The notes below the pieces were generated by a model. The model worked only from the letters and a program-made list of their open reading frames with translations, was not told the DNA's origin and did not search any database. This document shows positions 25,989-35,534 of a stretch of 64,000 bases of DNA, in pieces. Numbering within the stretch: the stretch's first letter is position 1; each line of letters begins with the position of its first letter. The stretch is from Persephonella sp. (GTDB lineage: Bacteria; Aquificota; Aquificia; Aquificales; Hydrogenothermaceae). The translations under genes and the position numbers were made by a program. The stretch covers positions 1 to 64,000 of the forward strand of contig NZ_JALVTW010000015.1 in assembly GCF_027023985.1 (NCBI RefSeq), written 5' to 3'.

Positions 25989-26602
25989 ATATTCAGCAAC
26001 CTCTCATAATCTTCCGGTCTGTTAATACTCCAGTAAGACCACAGGGAGCCATCCACCTGTTTTAGCTCTTCTTCAGGAACTTCATTTATATTTAGTTCAT
26101 TTATCCATGCATAAAGGGAATTCTTGCCCTCCTTATATACCTTATCGGCAATATTAAGGGCATCTTTTGTATATAAGGTGTTTAAAAACTGCTTTTTGTT
26201 GTTTACCACAGGAATAACAGCATCATATCCTTTTATTTTCTTTGATAAAAAAGGAATTAGTCTCGGGTTAAGCAGTGGAGTGTCACAGGTTGCTATAAAA
26301 ACAAGCTGGTTTTTGATATACGGTATACAGCTAACAATTCCATTTAATGGGCCTGCATAGGAGTCTTTATCTTTTACAAAAACAGGGTTTATATCCGTGT
26401 CTTCCAATTGGGAGATATACAAGCTTTTATCTTTGTTAATGGAAACAATTATCTGTTCAGAGTATATGGCAAGTTTCTCTATTATTATTCTGAAAAAAGT
26501 TTTGTCTCCCAGCTTCAAAAATGCTTTATCCCTTCCCATACGTTTGCTCTGGCCACCTGACAAGAGGATAGCCGATATTTTTAATTTTTCTTTTTCTGGC
26601 AT
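25967..26602 (-). CDS. mobA: Molybdenum cofactor guanylyltransferase
   Basis: 211 aa. The N-terminal nucleotide-binding signature ILLSGGQSKRMGRDKAFLKLGDKTFF and the metal site region ATCDTPLLNP are typical for MobA, which attaches GMP to molybdopterin to make the bis-MGD cofactor. Both nitrate reductases encoded at 7480-17444 need this cofactor. It overlaps fur upstream (22 nt) and the receptor gene downstream (22 nt), so the three are translated in a coupled manner. Confidence 0.92.
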   Translation of the reverse strand: MPEKEKLKISAILLSGGQSKRMGRDKAFLKLGDKTFFRIIIEKLAIYSEQIIVSINKDKSLYISQLEDTDINPVFVKDKDSYAGPLNGIVSCIPYIKNQLVFIATCDTPLLNPRLIPFLSKKIKGYDAVIPVVNNKKQFLNTLYTKDALNIADKVYKEGKNSLYAWINELNINEVPEEELKQVDGSLWSYWSINRPEDYERLLNIWQKEHC

Positions 26603-27021
26603 CTTTCACACAGACCAAAAATTTCTAATCTATGGAATTCAGGCTGGAATTTATATTTTTTGCAAATCTTGTCTTGCAACTCTTCTATTTTGTCTGAATG
26701 GAATTCTATTATTTTTCCACAACTTCTACATATCAGGTGGTCATGGTGTTCCTTGAGATTAACTTCATAAATAGTTTTATTTTTGAATTTTATTACTTCT
26801 CTCACATAGCCAAGTTCCTTTAATATATCAAGAGTTCTGTATACTGTAGCTCTTGAAACATTTATATTTTTTGACTGTATTTTATGCACTAATTGTTCAA
26901 TCTCAAAATGACCTTTTGTGTTAAGAATGGCTCTAAAAACTTTTTCCCTCTGGGGAGTATATTTAAGTCCCAGATTTTTTATTGTTTGCTTAAACTCTTT
27001 TAAAGCCTGTCTTTTATTCAT
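26581..27021 (-). CDS. Fur-family metal-responsive repressor
   Basis: 146 aa. N-terminal winged helix (LKYTPQREKVFRAIL, VSRATVYRTLDILKELG) and dimerisation/metal domain with HHDHLICRSCGKIIEF and CERCQ, giving both CxxC zinc pairs. Which metal or peroxide it senses (Fur, Zur or PerR type) is not clear from the ligands. It lies between a flavin reductase gene (3 bp) and mobA (overlap), so it probably controls its own operon, including the TonB-dependent receptor; no clear Fur box was found upstream of the visible genes. Confidence 0.92.
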   Translation of the reverse strand: MNKRQALKEFKQTIKNLGLKYTPQREKVFRAILNTKGHFEIEQLVHKIQSKNINVSRATVYRTLDILKELGYVREVIKFKNKTIYEVNLKEHHDHLICRSCGKIIEFHSDKIEELQDKICKKYKFQPEFHRLEIFGLCERCQKKKN

Positions 27022-27024
27022 AAT

Positions 27025-27633
27025 TTACCTCTTATCTGGCCTTCTAAGTTCAAATGTGTTTTCTTTACTTACAAGGCAATAATTTGCCCCTCCAAGTCTA
27101 CCTATTATCTCTAACTTAGTAGTATCCACATAACCTTTTTCATTTAGTATATCTTCTTTTACATGAACTTTTAATACCTCCCCAAGAATTATTCCCATTT
27201 TTCCTATCTGTATAATTTCAAATCTTTTGCATTCAATATTTACAGGAGATTCTTTTACTCTTGGGGCTTTTACAATTGATGATGGGACAGGGGTCAAACC
27301 TGCTTTTTCAAACTCATCAACTTCTTTATCAAATGGCAGTGCCGTTATGTTCATTTTCTCCAGAGTATCTTTTGTAACTATGTTAACTACAAATTCTCCT
27401 GTATCCTCTATATTCTGCCAGGTATCCTTTTTTTCTTTTGTTTCTTTGCTACCGACAGATATAAGCAGGAGTGGAGGGTCAGATGAAATACCGGCAAAAT
27501 AACTGAAAGGTGCAAGATTATAAATTCCATCTCTGCTAACCGTAGATACCCATGCTATTGGACGGGGAACTATTATGCTGGTCATTAGTTTGTATATCTG
27601 TTTAGGTTCCAAACTTTTTATATCTATTTCCAT
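27025..27633 (-). CDS. Flavin reductase / flavoredoxin-like FMN-binding protein
   Basis: 202 aa, flavin reductase-like split-barrel domain: YKLMTSIIVPRPIAWVSTV, NLAPFSYFAGISSDPPLLLISVG and VNIVTKDTLEKMN are typical of the flavoredoxin/DIM6 branch that binds FMN tightly. The usual end motif IIGRLGGANYC is also there. Strong ribosome site (AAAAGGAGGATAAAA). The electron donor and acceptor are not known. It is the first gene of the unit that continues with fur, mobA and the receptor, suggesting a possible iron-reduction role, which is only an inference from position. Confidence 0.88.
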   Translation of the reverse strand: MEIDIKSLEPKQIYKLMTSIIVPRPIAWVSTVSRDGIYNLAPFSYFAGISSDPPLLLISVGSKETKEKKDTWQNIEDTGEFVVNIVTKDTLEKMNITALPFDKEVDEFEKAGLTPVPSSIVKAPRVKESPVNIECKRFEIIQIGKMGIILGEVLKVHVKEDILNEKGYVDTTKLEIIGRLGGANYCLVSKENTFELRRPDKR

Positions 27634-27647
27634 TTTTATCCTCCTTT

Positions 27648-28496
27648 TCAGGCTGTAACAACTTTATTTTTACCTGATTTTTTAGCCATATAAAGTGCCG
27701 TATCAACCCTTCTTATTATAGATTTTAAGGTATCACTTTTTCTATACATTGTAACTCCTGCACTTATTGTTACCTTTTTAACTTTCGGGAATTTATGTTC
27801 TTCTATCTTTTTTCTCAGTTTTTCTGCAACTTTGAAAGCCTCCTCAATACTTTTTACAGGAAGAATTATCATAAATTCTTCACCTCCCCATCTACCGAAA
27901 ATATCTGATTTTCTTATATTTTCTTTAACTAATCTGGTTATTTTCCTTAAAACCATATCTCCTGTCTGGTGACCATAGGTATCATTTATCTTTTTAAAAT
28001 TATCAATATCAAACATGATTAGGGCAAAATCTGTTCCGTATCTTTCTGCCCTGCTTATCTCTTCTTCAAGAAATTTTTCAAATGCATATCTATTGTAAAT
28101 ACCGGTAAGTCTGTCTATTGTTGCCAGTTTTCTCAGTTGTCTTTCCAAATTCTTTTTATCTGTTATATCAATAAGACCGCTGATACTGCATCTTTTTCCA
28201 TCAAGATTAATTTCTTCTGTAATTACTTCAACCCAGAGGATTTTACCTGAAAGGGTTTTTATTCTTAATTCCCTTTTATCACTGTGATTTTTCAATATAG
28301 TTCTGTAAATCTGTAGCAGCTCTTTTCGGCTTTCTGGGGGAATAATATCCCTGAGCTGTAAACTATGTAAACTTGTAATCCCAAGCATTTCTTTTAGGGT
28401 TTTGTTTATAAAAACCACTTTTCCATCACACTGAACCAGAATTCCTATAGGAACTTTTTCAATAAACTGCTGGAATAAATCTTTTTCAATATTCAT
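27648..28496 (-). CDS. PAS-GGDEF diguanylate cyclase
   Basis: 282 aa from ATG 28496 (a TTG four codons earlier is the alternative). A PAS domain comes first (FIEKVPIGILVQCDGKVVFINKTLKEMLGI, ending VEVITEEINLDGKRCSISGLIDITDKK), then a GGDEF domain with active GGEEF in GRWGGEEF and the inhibitory RxxD site (RKSD) five residues before it. No membrane segment, so it is cytoplasmic and probably senses a small ligand or redox state via PAS. It follows tatC by ~60 bp on the same strand. Confidence 0.92.
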   Translation of the reverse strand: MNIEKDLFQQFIEKVPIGILVQCDGKVVFINKTLKEMLGITSLHSLQLRDIIPPESRKELLQIYRTILKNHSDKRELRIKTLSGKILWVEVITEEINLDGKRCSISGLIDITDKKNLERQLRKLATIDRLTGIYNRYAFEKFLEEEISRAERYGTDFALIMFDIDNFKKINDTYGHQTGDMVLRKITRLVKENIRKSDIFGRWGGEEFMIILPVKSIEEAFKVAEKLRKKIEEHKFPKVKKVTISAGVTMYRKSDTLKSIIRRVDTALYMAKKSGKNKVVTA

Positions 28497-28555
28497 AACT
28501 ATTTTCAATTAGTTTTTGAGAAATAAATATACAGCCCAAATAGGAAAAAGGCCAG

Positions 28556-29323
28556 TTATACCTGATTTTCCTTGCTTCTTTCGCTTCGGGGATAAAGGAT
28601 TTTTGCCATTATAATAGAAATCTCATAAAACACAATAAGAGGCATTGCAAGGAATACCTGACTGACCACATCAGGAGGAGTTAAAAGTGCTGCAAGGGTA
28701 AAAGCAGCAACAACAAAATATGGGCGGAATTTTGATAATGCTTCAGGAGTAACAAGACCGAGTCTTGCAAGTAGCGAGAGGATAACAGGAAGTTCAAAAG
28801 TAATACCAAAAGCCAGAATAAGCCGGACTACAAAAGATATATATGAGCTTACAGATATCATTGCTTCAACATCAAGCTGAGTATAACCGAATGTCAGCAA
28901 AAACTTAATTGCCAGCGGTAAAACACCAAAATATGCAAATAATGCTCCTGAAATAAAGAAAACCGTTGTAAAAAATACAAATGGAACAACAAGCTTTTTC
29001 TCTTCTTCATAAAGGGCAGGTTCAATAAATTTCCATATCTGATAAAAGACAAAAGGAGAAGCAACCACAAAACCAACGAGGAGCGCTATTTTAAAAGCAG
29101 TAAAAAATGATTCTGTAGGTGTAAGGGCAACAAGCTTCAGGTCAGGGAAAACCTTTCTAAGAGGTTCCTTAAACAGTTCAAAGAATATATCAACCTTAAC
29201 AAATACAACTAATGTTGCTATGATAACTGCTACTAAACTTCTAAACAGCCTTATTCTTAGTTCTGCCAGATGTTCTGTAATAGGTGCTTCAAATTCTTCA
29301 GGATTCTTTACTTTCTGGCTCAT
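28556..29323 (-). CDS. tatC: Sec-independent protein translocase TatC
   Basis: 255 aa, six membrane segments; receptor of the twin-arginine system, which exports folded, cofactor-bearing proteins. Typical parts are EAPITEHLAELRIRLFRSL, ALTPTESFFTAFKIAL, SPFVFYQIWKFIEPALYEEEKK and FGITFELPVIL. The gene overlaps the end of tatB by 26 nt, so the two are coupled. The cytoplasmic NarG found here does not need Tat; the substrates lie elsewhere. Confidence 0.95.
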   Translation of the reverse strand: MSQKVKNPEEFEAPITEHLAELRIRLFRSLVAVIIATLVVFVKVDIFFELFKEPLRKVFPDLKLVALTPTESFFTAFKIALLVGFVVASPFVFYQIWKFIEPALYEEEKKLVVPFVFFTTVFFISGALFAYFGVLPLAIKFLLTFGYTQLDVEAMISVSSYISFVVRLILAFGITFELPVILSLLARLGLVTPEALSKFRPYFVVAAFTLAALLTPPDVVSQVFLAMPLIVFYEISIIMAKILYPRSERSKENQV

Positions 29324-29633
29324 TTATTTCATTCTCCTGTTTTTTCTTGAATGAGATTTTTTCTCCTTTTAGGCTCTCTTTCAGTTTTTCCTTTTTATCT
29401 TCTTCAGTTTCAACCTCAACTTCCTCATTTACACTTGGTGGAATATAATGATGGCTATGTTTTGGTTTTTGAGGTTCTTCAACAATTACTTCCTTTACCT
29501 CATCAACTGTAGACCTGATTTCCCTATAAAATCTTCCCAGTGTTTTTGCTACTTCTGGAAGTCTTTTAGGTCCCAGAACAAGTAATGCAACAATAAAAAT
29601 CAATACAAGCTCAGAAAATCCTATACCAAACAT
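29298..29633 (-). CDS. tatB: TatA/TatB-family twin-arginine translocase protein
   Basis: 111 aa with one N-terminal membrane segment (FGIGFSELVLIFIVALLVLGPKRLPEVAKTLGR), an amphipathic helix and a long acidic/lysine-rich tail. The glutamate in the membrane segment (SEL) and the GPKRLPE hinge are typical of TatB, while the tail (KHSHHYIPPSV, EVEVETEEDKKEKL) is variable. The histidine-containing stretch is unusual but not diagnostic. It is the first gene before tatC. Confidence 0.9.
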   Translation of the reverse strand: MFGIGFSELVLIFIVALLVLGPKRLPEVAKTLGRFYREIRSTVDEVKEVIVEEPQKPKHSHHYIPPSVNEEVEVETEEDKKEKLKESLKGEKISFKKKQENEINEPESKES

Positions 29634-29671
29634 GGTTAGTCTCCGTTCTGATAAATAAATTCAATTATATC

Positions 29672-32209
29672 TTAAAATAAGGTATTAATACTAAATTCTA
29701 TTCTGTAAAGACTTTCTCCGGATTTCCTGTCCAGTTTAAATGCCACATCAAGCAGAAATGAACCAACAGGGGTAGGCATATAAACCCCTGTTCCTGCCGT
29801 TTTTCTAAATCTACTACCTATCTGGTCAAAATCCTCATAAACATTTCCAACATCAACGAATGTAAATCCAAACAGATTAAAGGAAGGGAATATAGGATAT
29901 CTAACCTCGTTATTTATAAGGAGTAATGTGTTTCCACCCTGACCGTTCTTACCTGCAATATCCTCGTAACCAAATCCTCTAAAACTGGAAACTCCACCTA
30001 AGAAAAATCTCTCTGAAGGTGGAAGCTGGTTATTCTTTTTGAATACATGTCCAAAACTTATTTTTTGAGTCCAGGTTAAAAATGAGTAAGACAGGTAATA
30101 TCTGCCTGTTGTGTATATCTTGAAGTAATTTATATCTCTGAATTCCTTAGTCAAAGCACCTGTCAGGAAATAGCCCTGACGGGGATTTGTATCAGGTCTT
30201 TTATGGTCATCTGTGAAAGCAAACATTATTTTTAATGTTTTAAAGGAATCATCAGGGTAGATATTTTGATTTTTCAGTTTATTTCTCATGTATTGAAGGG
30301 ATATAGTCTGCTCTACCCATCTATTTGGTTTTCTTTGAGCTTTAAGTTCAAAACCTTGTGTTTCAAGGTCAAATATGCTGTGATACTCGTAGTTTTTCAG
30401 ATAAGAAAGGAATAGCCCTGTTCTTTTGGGAAGAAGTCTGTTTCCGAAAGTAAATCTGTAATACCAGCCAAGGTCGTTTCTTTCAACATAGGCTGAGGTC
30501 TCAAATCCATATTTAAATAGATTTTTTAGGTTAAGGGCAGCCGTTAGCTTAAGCTTTTGCTCAGAGTTATAACCAAAGCTACCCTGAAAAGAGCCCCTTT
30601 TATCCTCATGAAGTATATATGCCTTATCCACCTCTTTCCTTTTTTTATCCACCCTTAAGTAAGGATTTATTGCATCAAATAAAGATGTGTAATACATAAA
30701 GTCCAGTTCATTATCAAAATCTTTTTTAGAGTAATACTCATCATGGGAAAGATTGTTCATAAGCATTTTAGGGTATAAATGGCGGGTTCCATAGATAAAA
30801 GTAATTCCTTGTTTATATCTAACCCCTTTTTTCACATTTATTATCACAGTTGATTCAATAAAACCATCAGACGGTTTCATTTTTACATCAAGAAATGCAT
30901 CCCCATCAAAGTAACCTTCATCTTTGAGTTTACTTTTTACTTTGTCAAGGAGCACCAGAATTTTATGGGGATCATAGGGCATAGGGAGTTTTATCCTTGG
31001 TTTGTAAGAGAAATTCTTAACCTGGATACTTTTAATTACAAATTTTTTACCTTTGTTAAAAGTTATATTTAATAATACGGTCTTGTTTTCTTTTTTGACT
31101 TGTTCTTTGATTGAATAATGGACATTCAGATAACCTTCTTTGTAATACTTTTCCTTAAGTTGTTTAAGGAAATCTAAAATTTTCTCTTTTTTATAAAACT
31201 GGCCTTTAATTTTTTCAAAGAAATTACTTAATCCTTCTGTATCAGAGTTTATTTTTATTTCGGCAACCTTGTATCTATCCCCTTCATAAATTGAAAAGAA
31301 TATATCCGTTCTGTTTTCCTCAAAATATTCTTTATACGAAGGAATTACCATAACATCAAGGAAACCATTTTCCCTGTATAGATTTTCAATATTTTTTGTA
31401 GATTGGACTATCTGATAATAATTAAAACCATTTTGAGCAAAGGTGAGCTGCTTTTTCAGTTGTTTTTCATTAAAAAATTTATTACCTGAAAAATGTATGT
31501 TATATTTCATTCCAAGGTCTGCAAATAAAATAATATCAACTTTATTTCTACCTGAAGGTCTAAAATTTACAAGATTTACAAAAGAGTCATAATAATCATT
31601 TTCATAAAGGAATTTTTGGAGTCTATCTAAACCTGCTGTTATGGCAGACAGATTAAACATATCTCCCTTTTCAATACCTATAGCTTTTATCATCTTCTTT
31701 TTAAATTCTTCAGAAACAGGCACAGATGTGTATATACGGAAACTGTTTATATCTTTTTCTCCTCCCTCATCTATATCCAGCGTAATATAAACATTTCCCT
31801 CCTCATCTATATCTGCTTTTACAGAAACCTGTGCAAATGGAAATCCATTATCCATATAAAACTTTTTTAGCCTTATGTAGATATTATGTAAAATTTTAGG
31901 GTCTATAGAGGAACCCTCAATTAAACCAGTGATTGCAAGAATTTCCCTCCGCCAGAATGACCTGTTCCCATGGATTGTTACATCCTTTACATATAGCTTC
32001 CTTTTTAGATATACAGTATTACCCTTTACATATATTTTTAAGAAATCATCTGTTTTTTTAAGCAGTTCAACAATTAGATTAATGTCTTTAGTTTTGTTAT
32101 ATATTTCCTGCAGATTGTTATAAGGAAGCGGATAATCAGATACTATTTTCAGCCCCTCCCCATAAGCATATAAGAAAGTTAAAAGGAAAAATATAAAAAT
32201 CTTCCTCAT
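29672..32209 (-). CDS. bamA: Outer-membrane protein assembly factor BamA/Omp85
   Basis: 845 aa. Signal peptide (MRKIFIFFLLTFLYAYG), several POTRA repeats (e.g. GNKFFNEKQLKKQL, EGDRYKVAEIKINS, YYKEGYLNVHYSI), then a C-terminal 16-strand barrel with the Omp85 hallmark FFLGGVSSFRGFGYEDIAG and the loop L6-like RGF motif; the last residues FSINTLF end in phenylalanine. The number of POTRA domains is probably five. It is needed for inserting barrel proteins such as the receptor at 24135. The gene is divergent from thiD. Confidence 0.9.
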   Translation of the reverse strand: MRKIFIFFLLTFLYAYGEGLKIVSDYPLPYNNLQEIYNKTKDINLIVELLKKTDDFLKIYVKGNTVYLKRKLYVKDVTIHGNRSFWRREILAITGLIEGSSIDPKILHNIYIRLKKFYMDNGFPFAQVSVKADIDEEGNVYITLDIDEGGEKDINSFRIYTSVPVSEEFKKKMIKAIGIEKGDMFNLSAITAGLDRLQKFLYENDYYDSFVNLVNFRPSGRNKVDIILFADLGMKYNIHFSGNKFFNEKQLKKQLTFAQNGFNYYQIVQSTKNIENLYRENGFLDVMVIPSYKEYFEENRTDIFFSIYEGDRYKVAEIKINSDTEGLSNFFEKIKGQFYKKEKILDFLKQLKEKYYKEGYLNVHYSIKEQVKKENKTVLLNITFNKGKKFVIKSIQVKNFSYKPRIKLPMPYDPHKILVLLDKVKSKLKDEGYFDGDAFLDVKMKPSDGFIESTVIINVKKGVRYKQGITFIYGTRHLYPKMLMNNLSHDEYYSKKDFDNELDFMYYTSLFDAINPYLRVDKKRKEVDKAYILHEDKRGSFQGSFGYNSEQKLKLTAALNLKNLFKYGFETSAYVERNDLGWYYRFTFGNRLLPKRTGLFLSYLKNYEYHSIFDLETQGFELKAQRKPNRWVEQTISLQYMRNKLKNQNIYPDDSFKTLKIMFAFTDDHKRPDTNPRQGYFLTGALTKEFRDINYFKIYTTGRYYLSYSFLTWTQKISFGHVFKKNNQLPPSERFFLGGVSSFRGFGYEDIAGKNGQGGNTLLLINNEVRYPIFPSFNLFGFTFVDVGNVYEDFDQIGSRFRKTAGTGVYMPTPVGSFLLDVAFKLDRKSGESLYRIEFSINTLF

Positions 32210-32268
32210 TAAATCCCCATTTATAGTAGTATCATAAAATTATATACTCGGATAGAGCAGGTTAAGTT

Positions 32269-33054
32269 ATGAAAAAAGCTTTAACAATAGCAGGTTCAGA
32301 TAATAGTGGTGGTGCAGGAATTCAGGCTGATTTAAAAGTTTTTTCAGCCTTTGGTGTTTATGGAATGTCAGCCATAACAGCTATTACTGTTCAAAATAGT
32401 CTTGGTGTGATTAGCACTTATCCTGTTGAACCGGAAATCCTTTATTCCCAAATATCATCTGTAGCTGAAGATATCGGGATTGATGCTGCAAAAACAGGGA
32501 TGTTAATGAACAAAGAAAATGTTGAGGTTGTTTACAAAACCCAGCAAAAATATAAATTTCCTCTAATCGTTGACACTGTAATAAAATCCAAAAATGGCCG
32601 ATTTCTCCTTGAAGAAGATGCTATAGAAATGCTCATTAAAAAAATAATACCCATAAGCCTGATAATCACACCTAACAAAGATGAAGCAGAAGTAATAACC
32701 GGAAAAGAAATATCCTCTATAGAAGATATGAAAAGGGCAGCTATAGAAATTAAAAAAATGGGAGTAGATATAGTCATAATAAAAGGTGGACATCTTCCAC
32801 AGGATAAGACAGTTACAGATGTTGTTTTACATGAAGATGAGTTTATTTTCCTTACCTATCCTTTTGTTGATACAAAAAACACCCATGGAACAGGTTGCAC
32901 TTTTTCAGCAGCAATAACGGCTTTAATAGCAAAAGGTGTAAAGCCTCTAAAAGCCATACGAATAGCCAGAGCCTATGTGCAGGGAGCTATAGAGAACTCC
33001 CTGAAAACAGGCCAAGGCACAGGTAGTTTAAACCATTTCTGGACAGTGATGTGA
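32269..33054 (+). CDS. thiD: Hydroxymethylpyrimidine/phosphomethylpyrimidine kinase
   Basis: 261 aa ribokinase-family enzyme of thiamine synthesis, phosphorylating HMP twice. Motifs: TIAGSDNSGGAGIQADLKVF at the N-terminus, then TPNKDEAEVITG and the anion hole/catalytic segment DTKNTHGTGCTFSAAITA. Full length. The 59-bp gap to divergent bamA is too short for a thiamine riboswitch. It overlaps the next gene (comF-like) by 4 nt. Confidence 0.95.
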   Translation: MKKALTIAGSDNSGGAGIQADLKVFSAFGVYGMSAITAITVQNSLGVISTYPVEPEILYSQISSVAEDIGIDAAKTGMLMNKENVEVVYKTQQKYKFPLIVDTVIKSKNGRFLLEEDAIEMLIKKIIPISLIITPNKDEAEVITGKEISSIEDMKRAAIEIKKMGVDIVIIKGGHLPQDKTVTDVVLHEDEFIFLTYPFVDTKNTHGTGCTFSAAITALIAKGVKPLKAIRIARAYVQGAIENSLKTGQGTGSLNHFWTVM

Positions 33055-33716
33055 ATATATTAAATGCTATATTCCCTGCAAAATGTGTTCTGTGTAATGA
33101 ATTGTTTGTTTATAAAACTCAAAATCTTTTTTGTGAAAATTGTTTAAAACGAATTAAAAAAGAAGACCTTAAATACTGCCACAGCTGCGGTAAAAAAACA
33201 GAAAACTGTCAGGAATGCTTCAAACAAAGGAAATTTAATGATATTCAGGTTTTCAAATCAAAAGACAAAGCAATAACAGAAATTATTTATCAGTTAAAAA
33301 TAAATGGCTACAGGAATTTAGCTTTAGAAATTGCAGAAATTATAAAGGAAGATATCACAAGCTATGTAAAAACAAATAAAATAGATATTATTACCTATGT
33401 GCCTGTTGACAAAGAAACTCAAAAAGAAAGGGAGTTTAATCATCTTGAGGAAATCCTGAGATATATATTCCCAAAATATCTAATTGTTCCCCTCATTGAA
33501 AAAATAAGAAAGACACCACTGCAAATGGAACTTACAGCAGAGGAAAGATGGAAAAATCTAAAAGGTGTATTTAAACTGAAAAACCATGATATAAAAGACA
33601 AAAATATTCTTATTTTTGATGATATCCTGACAACAGGAGCAACTATGTTGAATATGTATAGAGCTATTAAAAAAGGACGTCCCAAAAGAATTTATGGTTA
33701 TGTAATTGCAAGATAG
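33051..33716 (+). CDS. ComF-family phosphoribosyltransferase-like protein
   Basis: 221 aa. N-terminal zinc finger with CxxC pairs (CVLCNE, FCENCLKRI, YCHSCGKK, CQECF), then a phosphoribosyltransferase domain with the PRPP loop LIFDDILTTGATM. In competent bacteria ComFC helps bring DNA into the cytoplasm; together with the ComM-like gene at 37484 it fits a natural transformation role. The start at 33051 (GTG, overlapping thiD's stop) is the only good choice. It meets the convergent AI-2E gene with no spacer. Confidence 0.85.
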   Translation: MNILNAIFPAKCVLCNELFVYKTQNLFCENCLKRIKKEDLKYCHSCGKKTENCQECFKQRKFNDIQVFKSKDKAITEIIYQLKINGYRNLALEIAEIIKEDITSYVKTNKIDIITYVPVDKETQKEREFNHLEEILRYIFPKYLIVPLIEKIRKTPLQMELTAEERWKNLKGVFKLKNHDIKDKNILIFDDILTTGATMLNMYRAIKKGRPKRIYGYVIAR

Positions 33717-34739
33717 TTAACTTTTTTCTCTAACCTCGCTGTCCATCAGAACAGCAATCCATCTGGTTTCCTCTTTAAGTTCAAAAGCCATTTTTGCTAT
33801 TATGGTGAGAGGAATTGATAAAAACATTCCAACTGTTCCCAGAACCCATCCCCAAAATACCAAAGAAAGAAGAACAATCAATGGGGAAAGTCCTACACCT
33901 TTACCCATAAGCTTAGGTTCAATAATATTTCCTATAACCATATTTATCATGATATACCAGATAGCAACCACTACAGCCTGCCATACACCACAATCTATAA
34001 GAGCAATAATAACAGGTGGAATTGCCGCAATAATAGAACCAATTGTAGGTATATAGTTTAATAAAAATGTAAGTATCCCCCAAAGAAGCGCAAAATCAAC
34101 ACCTAAAACCGCAAGAACAATCCATGCCAGAAATCCTGTTAAAAACGACATTATGGTTTTTATTTTCATATACTCAATAACACTATCAAAAAACTGGTCA
34201 ACAAGTTTATGTGTATCTTTCCCTTTTGCTATTACCTTCAGTTTTCTTGAAAAAATATCACTTTCAAGCAAAATAAATGCCGCCAGAATAAGAATAAATG
34301 CTGCATTTGCCAGAATATTCCCAAAGCTAAGTAAAGAATTGGAAATAAACTGGAATATAAAAGAAGGATTCAAAAATTTGAGCTTTATAGAAGGGGGATT
34401 TGGAATCCCTGCTTTTTCAAAAATTACGCTTCCATATTCTATATAGTGGCTTAGCTTTTGCTGATACAGTCCCAAATTTTCTTTGAACTCATTTACAGAA
34501 CTAACCACCGTCAAAGCAAGAATATAAACAAAAAATAGATTTATAAGTAGAACAAGGGTGAGGGATAGCCATTCGGGGAATTTTTTATTAAAAAACTTAA
34601 AAAGGGGCAAAAACATAATAGCAAAGAAAAAAGCCAGAAGAAACTGGACGACCATATCTTGAGCCGCTTTTAGCCCGGCTATGATAATAACTATAGAAGC
34701 AAGGGATACTAAAGCAATAGGTATTTTGTATTTTTCCAT
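33717..34739 (-). CDS. AI-2E family transporter (PerM-like)
   Basis: 340 aa from ATG 34739 (after AAAAGGATTTT). The open frame upstream to 34787 lacks a good ribosome site. Eight predicted membrane segments with the family signature near the C-terminus: LLNYIPTIGSIIAAIPPVIIALI and VIGNIIEPKLMGKGVGLSPLIVLLSLVFWGW. Family members export autoinducer-2 or exchange ions (Na+/H+), so the substrate cannot be deduced. It is convergent with comF. Confidence 0.9.
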   Translation of the reverse strand: MEKYKIPIALVSLASIVIIIAGLKAAQDMVVQFLLAFFFAIMFLPLFKFFNKKFPEWLSLTLVLLINLFFVYILALTVVSSVNEFKENLGLYQQKLSHYIEYGSVIFEKAGIPNPPSIKLKFLNPSFIFQFISNSLLSFGNILANAAFILILAAFILLESDIFSRKLKVIAKGKDTHKLVDQFFDSVIEYMKIKTIMSFLTGFLAWIVLAVLGVDFALLWGILTFLLNYIPTIGSIIAAIPPVIIALIDCGVWQAVVVAIWYIMINMVIGNIIEPKLMGKGVGLSPLIVLLSLVFWGWVLGTVGMFLSIPLTIIAKMAFELKEETRWIAVLMDSEVREKS

Positions 34740-34795
34740 AAAATCCTTTTTTCTTAAATAATAACAATTTAAAAGAATTATAAGCAAGTATTATT

Positions 34796-35491
34796 TCAGT
34801 AACCACCTTCAATAGCAGCCATAAACACCGCATAAATAATGCTAATAATTATTGCTATACCAAATAAAATGAAAAGATTAGCAATGCTGGTGCCCCCTTT
34901 ACCTGCTAATATAATTCTCGGATCAGTATTTAGGTATTTACTCTGGACAATAGCCTTTTGAACTTCTTCATTCACTTTTTTGTAATATATATAGTTTCCA
35001 TATATACCGGATAAAATTGATACTATCAATCCAACAAGAGGAATAATACTAAGAACCATTACCAGAACACCATATCCAAGCATTTTTCTGTATGCAAACC
35101 ATAATGGAGTAAAGAAAAAAGCAGGCCAATTCCAGCTGGCCTTTTTATCAAGAGTTCTAAATTCAACAAATTTTGGTATGTAATAATCTAATTTTGTTTG
35201 GACATAAGCACTCCATAACTCTATGTCTTGTGCCAACTGTGGACTTGTTTCTATTAAGTTTTTTAATATATAGTTTTGTTGAAAATTTACAGGTATATTC
35301 TGATAATTACTTGAAACTTGCTGATTTTTAGAATTATCTATTTCCTCTGATTGATTTTGGTGAATATCTTGATTTTGTGGATTTTCCATCCCTGAATTCC
35401 TAACTTCTCCTAAATTAAAACCACAATTTAGGCAAAATTTCGCATTTTCAGGATTTTCTGTTTTACATTGAGGACAGATTATATTCGCCAT
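34796..35491 (-). CDS. Zinc-ribbon membrane protein, DUF2628-like
   Basis: 231 aa from ATG 35491 (GGAGGG at 10 nt). An N-terminal zinc ribbon (CPQCKTENPENAKFCLNCG), a polar Asn/Gln-rich linker, then a domain with SWNWPAFFFTPLWFAYRKM typical of DUF2628 proteins, followed by two to three membrane segments. This group is uncharacterised. Its neighbour is a PrsW protease also carrying zinc ribbons (two at the C-terminus), so the two may act together. Confidence 0.8.
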   Translation of the reverse strand: MANIICPQCKTENPENAKFCLNCGFNLGEVRNSGMENPQNQDIHQNQSEEIDNSKNQQVSSNYQNIPVNFQQNYILKNLIETSPQLAQDIELWSAYVQTKLDYYIPKFVEFRTLDKKASWNWPAFFFTPLWFAYRKMLGYGVLVMVLSIIPLVGLIVSILSGIYGNYIYYKKVNEEVQKAIVQSKYLNTDPRIILAGKGGTSIANLFILFGIAIIISIIYAVFMAAIEGGY

Positions 35492-35534
35492 AAAGAGAAA
35501 TCCCTCCATTTTTCATTTTTTATATTTTACACAA

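Noticed and set aside
32210-32268. TPP riboswitch before thiD
   Set aside because: Only 59 bp separate thiD from bamA, too short, and no conserved TPP elements are present.
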